From positions 17,916-81,915 of the forward strand of contig JAEZTQ010000028.1 in NCBI GenBank assembly GCA_023443625.1: a stretch of DNA of 64,000 nt, given 5' to 3'. Each line of letters opens with the position of its first letter. The stretch's first letter is position 1. The translations under genes and the position numbers were made by a program. Positions 36,857-43,909 of this stretch are shown in pieces. Below the pieces are notes generated by a model, which searched no databases, was not told the DNA's origin, and saw only the letters and a list, made by a program, of their open reading frames with translations. This stretch comes from Bacillota bacterium (GTDB taxonomy: Bacteria > Bacillota_A > Clostridia > Lachnospirales > Lachnospiraceae).

Positions 36857-37058
36857 TTGCAAGGTTGCTTTTGCATGGAATTGCAAATTCCTGCGGTGCA
36901 CAAGGCGATGCCGAAGTGTATGCCAAGAACAATTGCATGGGGTTCAACTCCCCGAACGAGCTGTAACTCGTCCATGGCATGGATAAATGCAGGTTCGAAT
37001 CCTGCTCTGAGCATATTGCTTAGCCTTGGTTGGAAAATGACTTTGTAAAAAGTCTTTT
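36857..37058 (+). ncRNA. Candidate structured RNA with two T-arm-like hairpins
   Basis: No gene lies in 36787-37301. TATAAT at 36850-36855 supplies a -10. The RNA can be closed by CAAGG (36859-36863) with CCTTG (37024-37028). Inside are hairpins GGAATT/AATTCC (36877-36891), GGC/GCC (36904-36912), a T-arm look-alike GGGG-TTCAACT-CCCC (36939-36953), ACGAG/CTCGT (36956-36971) and a second T-arm look-alike GCAGG-TTCGAAT-CCTGC (36989-37005). A terminator-like hairpin with TTTT ends at 37058. No canonical tRNA acceptor stem fits, so it is tRNA-like rather than tRNA. Confidence 0.6.
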
Positions 37059-37144
37059 GTCAGGAACGGCCTAATAAGCCGGACAAATGAATGGAATAAG
37101 CAGATGTTTTTGGGAAAAGAAATAATACGTTTTCTTGAACCCAG

Positions 37145-37255
37145 TACAGCTTTTGCCCTGTCGGATCGTGGATACCGACCGATCGATATGAGATTCAGAG
37201 CATGACTCCCAATCTCATACTTGATAGTCTAAAGCCTTCTGCCGCAAAAGCTGTA
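37145..37255 (+). ncRNA. Candidate cloverleaf-like RNA upstream of the slipin gene
   Basis: A perfect 12-bp stem (TACAGCTTTTGC at 37145-37156 with GCAAAAGCTGTA at 37244-37255) encloses at least two further hairpins: GTCGG/CCGAC (37160-37179) and ATGAGATT/AATCTCAT (37188-37218, 15-base loop). A third arm is weak. It ends 46 bases before the slipin start and may be a leader element or a processed RNA. Confidence 0.5.
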
Positions 37256-37301
37256 TGAAACATTTGCTTGAACACGAAATTATTATAGGGAGGATACATA
37301 G

Positions 37302-38399
37302 ATGAAAATGATAATTAATGAAAATCAAAGAGGACTACTTTTTAAAAACGGTAAATACGAAAAGATGCTGGGGCCGGGAAAACATAGTTTTCTTTCACGA
37401 AATTTTACCGTAAAAATTATGAATATTGCAGATGAATTTAAGCTGGAAGATTTTGATTTGAATGTATTTTTGAAGGACAAAATTTTAAAAGGGCAACTGG
37501 AGATAGTGGATGTTGCTGATCAAACGATAGCACTTCACTACATAAATGGAAAATTCACCGATTGCCTGACCAGTGGCAGGTACGCTTATTGGAAAGTATT
37601 CCAAAACCATAAGTTTGAGACAATCGATATGAAAAATCCAGAGGTACCGGATGAATTTCCGAAATATATTTTTGATGTTTTGCCAAGAAGATTGTTCTTT
37701 AAGGTAGAGGTTGCCGGATATCAGAAGGCAAGGTTATACTATGACCAAAAATATGTTAAGCTTTTAAATGAAGGGACCTATTACTATTGGAATAATGGAA
37801 CAAAAATTAGTGCTAACCTAGTGGACACCCGTCTGTTGCAGATGGATATTACAGGACAGGAGATTCTGACCTTAGATAAGGTGGCACTGCGTATTAATTT
37901 TGTAAGTCACTATAAAATCACGGATTATATTAAGATTTTCACGGAAATAGATAATTATGAGGAGCAGATGCATGTATCTCTGCAGCTCATACTTCGTGAA
38001 TATATCGGAAAATACCGACTGGATGAAATACTTGAAAGTAGGGAACAAATCGCTGATTATGCATTCCAAAAACTAAAGGAGAAGGAAGAAGACTTTTATG
38101 TCAAGTTTTATGATGCCGGCGTAAAGGATATTATTCTTCCGGGCGAAATTCGTGATATTATGAACACAGTACTGATAGCTGAAAAAAAGGCTCAGGCAAA
38201 TGTGATAGCACGCCGTGAGGAAGTGGCATCGACAAGAAGCTTGCTCAATACTGCCAAGTTGATGGACGAAAATCAAACATTATTTAAATTAAAGGAATTT
38301 GAGTATCTGGAAAAGATATGCGAAAATGTCGGTAATATTACAGTCAACGGAGGAACAGATCTGATTTCCCAGTTGACGAATATTTTAAAAGGAGCTTAG
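37302..38399 (+). CDS. Slipin/SPFH (band 7)-like protein without membrane anchor
   Basis: This 365-aa protein has an SPFH/slipin-like domain in the second half (QEILTLDKVALRINFVSHYK through REYIGKYRLDEILESREQIA) and the helical tail IMNTVLIAEKKAQANVIARREE typical of slipins. There is a repeated N-terminal module (NENQRGLLFKNGKYEKMLGPG, echoed by VAGYQKARLYYDQ). No membrane helix is present, so it is probably cytoplasmic. GGGAGG lies upstream of the ATG. It stands between two structured RNA regions and precedes rtcB, pointing to a role in RNA repair; the mechanism is unknown. Confidence 0.82.
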   Translation: MKMIINENQRGLLFKNGKYEKMLGPGKHSFLSRNFTVKIMNIADEFKLEDFDLNVFLKDKILKGQLEIVDVADQTIALHYINGKFTDCLTSGRYAYWKVFQNHKFETIDMKNPEVPDEFPKYIFDVLPRRLFFKVEVAGYQKARLYYDQKYVKLLNEGTYYYWNNGTKISANLVDTRLLQMDITGQEILTLDKVALRINFVSHYKITDYIKIFTEIDNYEEQMHVSLQLILREYIGKYRLDEILESREQIADYAFQKLKEKEEDFYVKFYDAGVKDIILPGEIRDIMNTVLIAEKKAQANVIARREEVASTRSLLNTAKLMDENQTLFKLKEFEYLEKICENVGNITVNGGTDLISQLTNILKGA

Positions 38400-38622
38400 T
38401 GTGAATTATTAAAAAGCATAATTCACACCTAGAAGTTTGTGCCTGCGTAATCCTCGGCACAAACTAACTCAAAGGGAAGGCATGTACTGTTAGTGTGAAA
38501 ATACAAAGCAAACTTAACACTTTGAGAACCACGAAGCTCGCCCAGAAGGGCTCACCCTTGGTTCTCAAAGTGGTGAAAAAACATAATCCATTTACGGGTT
38601 ATTTAGGCCGCATCGAAGATGC
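38400..38622 (+). other. Series of strong hairpins between the slipin gene and rtcB
   Basis: Four helices follow one another: TGTGAATTAT/ATAATTCACA (38400-38427), AGTTTGTGCC/GGCACAAACT (38434-38465), a 14-bp stem CACTTTGAGAACCA/TGGTTCTCAAAGTG (38518-38572) with an inner GCCC-AGAA-GGGC, and GCATC/GATGC (38610-38622). None is followed by a T run, so they are not ordinary terminators. They could be a regulatory leader of rtcB, RNA processing sites or an RNA ligase substrate. Confidence 0.6.
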
Positions 38623-38637
38623 AGCAGGGAGGCTATT

Positions 38638-39840
38638 ATGATTGAAATAAAAGGAACTTACACCTCTGCAAAGGTGTTTACAGATACAATTGAAGAGGTT
38701 GCCATAGAGAAGATTAAGCAGCTGTGCGATATGGAATATACTGAAGGATCAAAAATTCGAATTATGCCGGATGTCCATGCCGGTGCCGGTTGTACGATCG
38801 GCACAACCATGACGATCTCTGATAAGATAGTCCCAAATCTTGTTGGTGTAGACATCGGCTGTGGAATGGAAACCATACGGATTAAAAATAAGCACATCGA
38901 GTTAGAAAAGTTAGATAAATTGATTTATGCTAAAATACCGTCCGGTATGAATATACGTGAAGCACCGCATAAATATAATGATGAGATTGATTTAAGTGAA
39001 CTACGCTGCTATAAAGAAATTCATGAACATCGGGCAATTCACTCTATTGGAACACTTGGAGGCGGTAATCATTTTATCGAGGCTGATAAGGATGAAGAAG
39101 GTAATATCTACATCGTAATTCACTCGGGCAGCCGTTACCTCGGTAACGAGGTTGCAAAACTTTATCAAGAGATGGGATTTAATCGCCTGAATGGAAATGA
39201 TAAAAGAGCTCTTGACAATTTAATTACGGAATATAAAGCAGCAGGTAGAGAGAAAGAAATTCAAACAGCAATCAAGGAATTAAAGAAACAGGTTCTTACG
39301 AATATTCCGTATCCTCTTGCCTATGTCAGTGAAGATTTATTTGAAGATTATATTCATGACATGCAAATTGTTCAGCACTTTGCTACGCTTAATCGTAAAG
39401 CTATGGCGGATGAAATTATTCGTGGAATGAAATTGAATGTCGCAGAACAATTTACGACAATCCATAATTATATTGATACAGAAAATATGATTTTACGCAA
39501 AGGTGCAGTATCTGCAAAGCTTGGAGAGAAACTTCTGATACCAATCAATATGCGTGACGGAAGCCTAATCTGTCTTGGGAAAGGGAATGAAGATTGGAAC
39601 TGCTCTGCCCCACATGGCGCTGGAAGACTTATGAGCCGTACACAGGCCAAAAATACCTTTACTGTTTCTGAGTTCAAAAAGCAAATGAAAGATATCTATA
39701 CAACTTCGGTAAATAAGGAAACACTTGACGAATGCCCAATGGCCTATAAAGATATGACCGAAATTATTAAGGATATCACACCAACAGCAGATATCTTAAA
39801 AATAATAAAGCCAATTTATAATTATAAAGCAAGTGAATGA
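38638..39840 (+). CDS. rtcB: RNA-splicing ligase RtcB
   Basis: RtcB joins 2',3'-cyclic phosphate and 5'-OH RNA ends using Mn and GTP, repairing cleaved tRNAs and other RNAs. This 400-aa protein has PDVHAGAGCTIGTT, the metal ligands in GVDIGCGM, GGGNHFIE, HSGSR and the guanylylated histidine in SAPHGAGR (about residue 326). GGGAGG precedes the ATG. Its length is at the short end of the family. It is the enzymatic core of the WYL-RNA-slipin-rtcB locus; no RtcA cyclase, Ro60/Rsr or archease is present in the window. Confidence 0.95.
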   Translation: MIEIKGTYTSAKVFTDTIEEVAIEKIKQLCDMEYTEGSKIRIMPDVHAGAGCTIGTTMTISDKIVPNLVGVDIGCGMETIRIKNKHIELEKLDKLIYAKIPSGMNIREAPHKYNDEIDLSELRCYKEIHEHRAIHSIGTLGGGNHFIEADKDEEGNIYIVIHSGSRYLGNEVAKLYQEMGFNRLNGNDKRALDNLITEYKAAGREKEIQTAIKELKKQVLTNIPYPLAYVSEDLFEDYIHDMQIVQHFATLNRKAMADEIIRGMKLNVAEQFTTIHNYIDTENMILRKGAVSAKLGEKLLIPINMRDGSLICLGKGNEDWNCSAPHGAGRLMSRTQAKNTFTVSEFKKQMKDIYTTSVNKETLDECPMAYKDMTEIIKDITPTADILKIIKPIYNYKASE

Positions 39841-40191
39841 TTTGAGATATTTAATTTCTAATATTTAAAATAAGTAAAAATGTAATATATTTTATGAAAA
39901 CAGCGAAAAATTTCTAAAGGACCTTTCAATTATTTTAGGTGTTATAGGTGTTTTGCTTATATTAATCAGTAAATACATATAATGTTATTTGGGGTAGGGT
40001 TTCAGAATAACCCCTACCTCTAGATTATCTGTCAGGAGAACTTCATTTTATATTTAATTATTTTACTTTGAGTATCATTATGCTATTATAATAATTATAC
40101 TAAAGAACGGATAGTAGACAAGTAGGAAATATGAAATCTAAATGTCCGATTCTTATACAATAACCAACCCCATATAGGAGGTGTTATAAAT
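39841..40191 (+). other. Spacer rtcB-fic
   Basis: The spacer holds a startless frame of about 30 codons (around 39885-39980) encoding a membrane-helix-like end, probably a gene remnant. It also has a hairpin GGGTAGGGTT/AACCCCTACC with one bulge (39989-40016) that may end rtcB transcripts, and the AT-rich promoter-like block 40051-40119, which is repeated at 46768. Confidence 0.5.
40051..40119 (+). repeat. Promoter-region repeat upstream of fic
   Basis: This block of about 69 bases, including GCTATTATAATAATTATAC, is about 85% identical to 46768-46836. It probably carries the fic promoter. Confidence 0.7.
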
Positions 40192-40953
40192 ATGATAAAG
40201 CAAGAACTGTTTCAAAAAGCTGATTATTATAAAAATATGATTGACATGAATAGGCCATTTAAGGCAGAGCAGCTTCTAGAATTGGACAATTACTTTAGAG
40301 TTGAACTTACCTATAGCAGTAATTTTATTGAAGGAAATACGTTAACGCATACAGAAACAAAGGTTTTATTAGAAGATGGTACCACCCTTGGGGGAAAGCC
40401 TATAAAAGATTATTATGAAGCATCCGGACATGCACAAGCTTATGACTATATGTTAGCTATGGCTAGAACAGAACAACTTGATATTACTGAAGATATCATT
40501 AAAAAATTACATTATTTATTCTATCATAAGCTTGATCATGAAGAGGCAGGTCAATATAGAAAAAACCAAGTTTATCTGTCAGGTACAGAATATTTACCAC
40601 CAAAGGCAGAGGAGGTATCGCATTTGATGGAGCATTTTATTAATCAGATGCAAAGCTCAAGAAGATTTATTCATCCCATTGAATTTGCTGCCATATGCCA
40701 TAAGCGTTTGGTAGACATTCATCCATTCAAAGATGGGAATGGAAGAACCGCTAGGTTATTAATGAATCTAATCTTGGAAAATACAGGGTATGGGATTACT
40801 TCTATTCCTCCTGCACTTAAAAATGAATATATCAATGCATTAATATTATCTCAAAGAGAAAACAATCCCAATATTGATACCTTGATAGAATTTATTGTGG
40901 AGTGTGTAATTGAAACAGAAAGAGATTATTGCAGATTATTAAGAATAAAATAG
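40192..40953 (+). CDS. Fic-domain protein (probable AMP-transferase)
   Basis: Fic proteins usually transfer AMP or another nucleotide moiety to a hydroxyl of a target protein. This 253-aa protein has the complete active-site motif HPFKDGNGRTAR (about residues 180-191) and an N-terminal inhibitory-helix motif SSNFIEGN (about 43-50), matching (S/T)xxxE(G/N), so it should be self-inhibited without a separate antitoxin. TAGGAGGTG precedes the ATG. It is a single-gene unit with a strong terminator. The target cannot be deduced. Confidence 0.92.
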   Translation: MIKQELFQKADYYKNMIDMNRPFKAEQLLELDNYFRVELTYSSNFIEGNTLTHTETKVLLEDGTTLGGKPIKDYYEASGHAQAYDYMLAMARTEQLDITEDIIKKLHYLFYHKLDHEEAGQYRKNQVYLSGTEYLPPKAEEVSHLMEHFINQMQSSRRFIHPIEFAAICHKRLVDIHPFKDGNGRTARLLMNLILENTGYGITSIPPALKNEYINALILSQRENNPNIDTLIEFIVECVIETERDYCRLLRIK

Positions 40954-41081
40954 TTGGTATAGCCTATGAACAAGTTAACAGATTTTTGGAAATAAAACTA
41001 CCCATAGGGGAACTACAAGAATTTTTGGTATTGCAAAACGATACGGCGAGTTAGCCTTTTGTATGCCCTTATATCGTGAAT

Positions 41082-41126
41082 AAAAGCGGGAAAACCTGAG
41101 AAAATCAAGGTTTTCCCGCTTTTGTT
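41082..41126 (+). terminator. Intrinsic terminator downstream of fic
   Basis: AAAAGCGGGAAAACCT and AGGTTTTCCCGCTTTT form a 16-bp perfect stem with its own U tract; it can act in both directions. Confidence 0.9.
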
Positions 41127-41249
41127 CATAAGATAGGGTATTATCATGGACGTAATCAATTGTGATATTTATGTGAAATTATGCTTCTACATATTTTCTC
41201 CACATTCAATTGTTATTATGAAATAGAACTAAGAAAAGGGAGGATACTT

Positions 41250-42773
41250 ATGTCTTCAAATGTTATAGTGACATCTCTATACATTGATAACATGACATGT
41301 GTTAATTGTGAAAATACAATTGAACGTGCCCTAACAGGCATAGCAGGAATTGAAAAGGTTAAAGCCAGCTATTCGTCTGGAATAGTAAGTGTTACCTACA
41401 ATCCAATAGAAATTGAACTGGAGAAAATTGAAGAACTGATTTCGGAACATGATTATCATGTTAAACGAGAAAAAATCACTGGCAATGAAATCGAGATGAA
41501 GGATGAAAAATCAACAAAATCAGTGGACATCACGAATATCGTTGGAATAGGGATTATTATTTTCACTATATACACGATAGTAAAACGCTTTGGGCTAACT
41601 AATATTTTTAACGCTTTCCCAATTGCAAAAGAGGGAATGGGCTACGGTATGCTATTTGTAATCGGATTACTTACCTCTGTACATTGTGTGGCGATGTGTG
41701 GTGGTATATGCATTACCCAATGTGCTGCAAAGGATAGTAATAATCTAGTTAAAACCAGTAAATTTGCAGCTATGAGACCAAGTTTACTATATAACTTAGG
41801 TAGAGTTATTTCCTATACCGTGATAGGTGTACTTGTAGGGGCACTTGGTTCAGTGGTCAGTTTCTCCGGTACGATGAAGGGAATTGTTCAGATTTTGGCA
41901 GGGGTATTTATGGTTATTATGGGATTAAACATGTTTAATGTATTTCCTTGGCTTCGTAAGCTTAACCCCAGAATGCCAAAAGTATTTGCAAAAAAGATAT
42001 ACAAGCAAAGAGCAAAAAATAATAGTCCTTTATTTATTGGACTACTTAATGGACTTATGCCTTGCGGACCTTTACAAGCAATGCAGCTCTATGCGCTGTC
42101 AACCGGAGATCCTCTTAAAGGTGCATTTTCAATGTTTTTATTCAGTGTGGGAACATTTCCATTAATGTTTGCTTTTGGAGCATTAAGTTCCTTCCTCAGT
42201 AATAAATTTACTGGAAAGATGATGAAAGCAAGTGCAGTATTAGTTCTTGTTTTAGGAGTATTTATGTTCAATAGTGGTGCGGTTCTTTCAGGATTTACCT
42301 TGCCGGTATTTCCTTCTACAACCAACACGGCGCAGGCTTCTAATATTGCAACCATTAAGGATGGAGTACAGACTGTTACAACTGGTCTTAATCCAGGCAG
42401 CTATGAACCAATTGTTGTACAAAAAGGGGTTCCTGTAAAATGGATCATACAGGCAGAAGCAGGTGATATTAATGGATGTAACAACAGTATTGTAGTTCCC
42501 AAATTTAATATTCAACAGGATTTATCAGAAGGAGACACTGTGATTGAATTTACACCTACAAGCAGTGGTAGCTTTCCTTTCAGCTGCTGGATGGGTATGA
42601 TTCGAAGTAAAATTACTGTAGTTGATGATTTAAATGCAGTAGATAATAGTACAAGTAATTCGGAAGATAATGGACTTGATAAGGTGGATGATTTGCCGGA
42701 GGTGGAGGATTACCTTCATGTCATTAAACCACAAGAAATATCAGAATTTAAAAAAGGAAGGACTAAATTATGA
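41250..42773 (+). CDS. Copper-handling membrane protein: HMA + UreH-like + cupredoxin fusion
   Basis: This 507-aa protein joins three modules: an N-terminal HMA domain with MTCVNC (residues 1-70); a polytopic membrane part of the sulfite-exporter/UreH type (about residues 125-360) with paired cysteines in SVHCVAMCGGIC and LMPCGP; and a C-terminal cupredoxin-like domain (about 385-475) with candidate copper ligands in NGCNNSIV and SFPFSCWMGM. ATG 41250 follows GGGAGG by 6 bases. It is coupled by ATGA overlap to the DUF2318 gene and belongs to the copper cluster. I infer delivery or export of copper across the membrane. Confidence 0.85.
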   Translation: MSSNVIVTSLYIDNMTCVNCENTIERALTGIAGIEKVKASYSSGIVSVTYNPIEIELEKIEELISEHDYHVKREKITGNEIEMKDEKSTKSVDITNIVGIGIIIFTIYTIVKRFGLTNIFNAFPIAKEGMGYGMLFVIGLLTSVHCVAMCGGICITQCAAKDSNNLVKTSKFAAMRPSLLYNLGRVISYTVIGVLVGALGSVVSFSGTMKGIVQILAGVFMVIMGLNMFNVFPWLRKLNPRMPKVFAKKIYKQRAKNNSPLFIGLLNGLMPCGPLQAMQLYALSTGDPLKGAFSMFLFSVGTFPLMFAFGALSSFLSNKFTGKMMKASAVLVLVLGVFMFNSGAVLSGFTLPVFPSTTNTAQASNIATIKDGVQTVTTGLNPGSYEPIVVQKGVPVKWIIQAEAGDINGCNNSIVVPKFNIQQDLSEGDTVIEFTPTSSGSFPFSCWMGMIRSKITVVDDLNAVDNSTSNSEDNGLDKVDDLPEVEDYLHVIKPQEISEFKKGRTKL

Positions 42774-43291
42774 GTAAACAGACAAATAAAAAAAATAATA
42801 TGAACAGATTAATTATTATTGCTTTATCTGCAATTGCAGTATTAGCGGTAGCATTCTCTATTAAAGTACCTGGTTCCTCGTCAGATAAAAGCTCAAAGAA
42901 GGATGAACTCAGAGCGGAAAAGGTTATAGATGGTGACATCGTAATTCCTGTCAGTGAGATTTCCGAAACAGCTAAGTTTTATCCGGCAAAGATTGATGAC
43001 ATAGAACTTGAAGCCATGGCAGTAAAGGCACCGGATGGTTCAATACGAACAGCATTTAATACCTGTCAGGTTTGTTATACATCAGGTCGTGGGTATTACG
43101 TACAGGAGGGGGATGTATTAGTATGCCAAAACTGTGGTAATCGTTTCGCAATGGATGATGTGGAAGTGACCAGAGGAGGATGTAATCCCGTTCCTATTTC
43201 TGAGGAGTATAAGACAGTTAGTGATGATTCAATTACCATTTCAAAAGACTTTTTAGCTGAGGCAACGATTATTTTCCAGAAATGGAAGTAG
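42770..43291 (+). CDS. DUF2318 membrane-anchored Cys-rich protein
   Basis: This 173-aa protein has an N-terminal membrane anchor (about residues 12-30) and an extracytoplasmic domain with the DUF2318 signature: NTCQVCYTSGRGYY, then LVCQNCGNRF, then GGCNPVPI. The CxxC pairs suggest metal binding. The start overlaps the stop of the HMA-cupredoxin gene (ATGA), so the two are translationally coupled and probably act together in metal handling. A 33-base piece of this gene recurs at 46831-46863. Confidence 0.88.
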   Translation: MSKQTNKKNNMNRLIIIALSAIAVLAVAFSIKVPGSSSDKSSKKDELRAEKVIDGDIVIPVSEISETAKFYPAKIDDIELEAMAVKAPDGSIRTAFNTCQVCYTSGRGYYVQEGDVLVCQNCGNRFAMDDVEVTRGGCNPVPISEEYKTVSDDSITISKDFLAEATIIFQKWK

Positions 43292-43395
43292 TAATTTACT
43301 TTCATAAAATCTCCACATTTTAGGTATATAATAATTCAATATTTTATCTGATGGGAATGGAATATTAATCAATTCATCAAATGTAAAAAGTGCCC

Positions 43396-43456
43396 TTGAC
43401 ATATATGCTCAATTCATATATTCTATTATCTAACTATTGTCACCCCCCTGGGGGTG
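43396..43456 (+). promoter_or_regulatory. csoR promoter with CsoR operator
   Basis: TTGACA (43396) and TATTCT (43419) are spaced by 17 bases. CACCCCCCTGGGGGTG at 43441-43456 matches the G/C-tract palindrome bound by CsoR-family copper sensors. It lies just past the expected transcription start, suited to autorepression. Confidence 0.8.
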
Positions 43457-43479
43457 TAGGGTAAGACTGGAGGTATACG

Positions 43480-43743
43480 ATGCGATCTGATAAAACAAAA
43501 ATAACAAAATTACTAAAAACAGCAAAAGGTCAAATTGATGGTTTACTTAAAATGGTGGAAGACGATAGATACTGTATAGATATATCCAACCAGCTATTAG
43601 CTACAGAAGCCATTTTGCGAAAGGTTAATAAAGAAATTATTCACGATCACCTTGGATGTTGTGTTGAAGATGCATTTACTACAGATGAGCAACGAAAGAA
43701 AATAGCAGAAATTATGACTATCGTTGATAAATTATCAAAATAA
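43480..43743 (+). CDS. csoR: CsoR-family copper-sensing repressor
   Basis: CsoR is an all-helical tetrameric repressor released from DNA by Cu(I). The 87-aa protein has the ligand set Cys32, His57 and Cys61 with the canonical spacing (YCIDI, then HDHLGC followed by C). TGGAGG precedes the ATG. Matching palindromes lie in front of csoR itself and of copA, so it most likely controls both. No similar site was found before the HMA-cupredoxin gene. Confidence 0.94.
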   Translation: MRSDKTKITKLLKTAKGQIDGLLKMVEDDRYCIDISNQLLATEAILRKVNKEIIHDHLGCCVEDAFTTDEQRKKIAEIMTIVDKLSK

Positions 43744-43806
43744 TATAAACTCTAAAAAAATGAATAGAATAAATTGATTTTGTAAAAATAATTATTAATA
43801 TTACAC

Positions 43807-43857
43807 TTGACTTAGAAAGAATATAATCTTATAATTTAAGAACACCCCACAGGGGTG
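43807..43857 (+). promoter_or_regulatory. copA promoter with CsoR operator
   Basis: TTGACT (43807) and TATAAT (43830) are spaced by 17 bases, followed by the perfect palindrome CACCCC-ACA-GGGGTG at 43843-43857. This gives copper-inducible expression of copA and the small HMA protein if CsoR binds as in other Firmicutes. Confidence 0.85.
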
Positions 43858-43909
43858 GGGTAATATTAAGGATAATTTTATAGCAGACTCATGATCTAAG
43901 GAGGACGAT

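Noticed and set aside
36857..37005. Canonical tRNA gene with GCAGGTTCGAATCCTGC as T arm
   Set aside because: No 5' strand complementary to the bases after the T arm exists at a suitable distance, and no D or anticodon arm fits.
36760..37014. Minus-strand frame beginning MLRAGFEPAF across the T-arm RNA
   Set aside because: This is the usual false frame produced by tRNA-like sequence read backwards; structure explains the region better.
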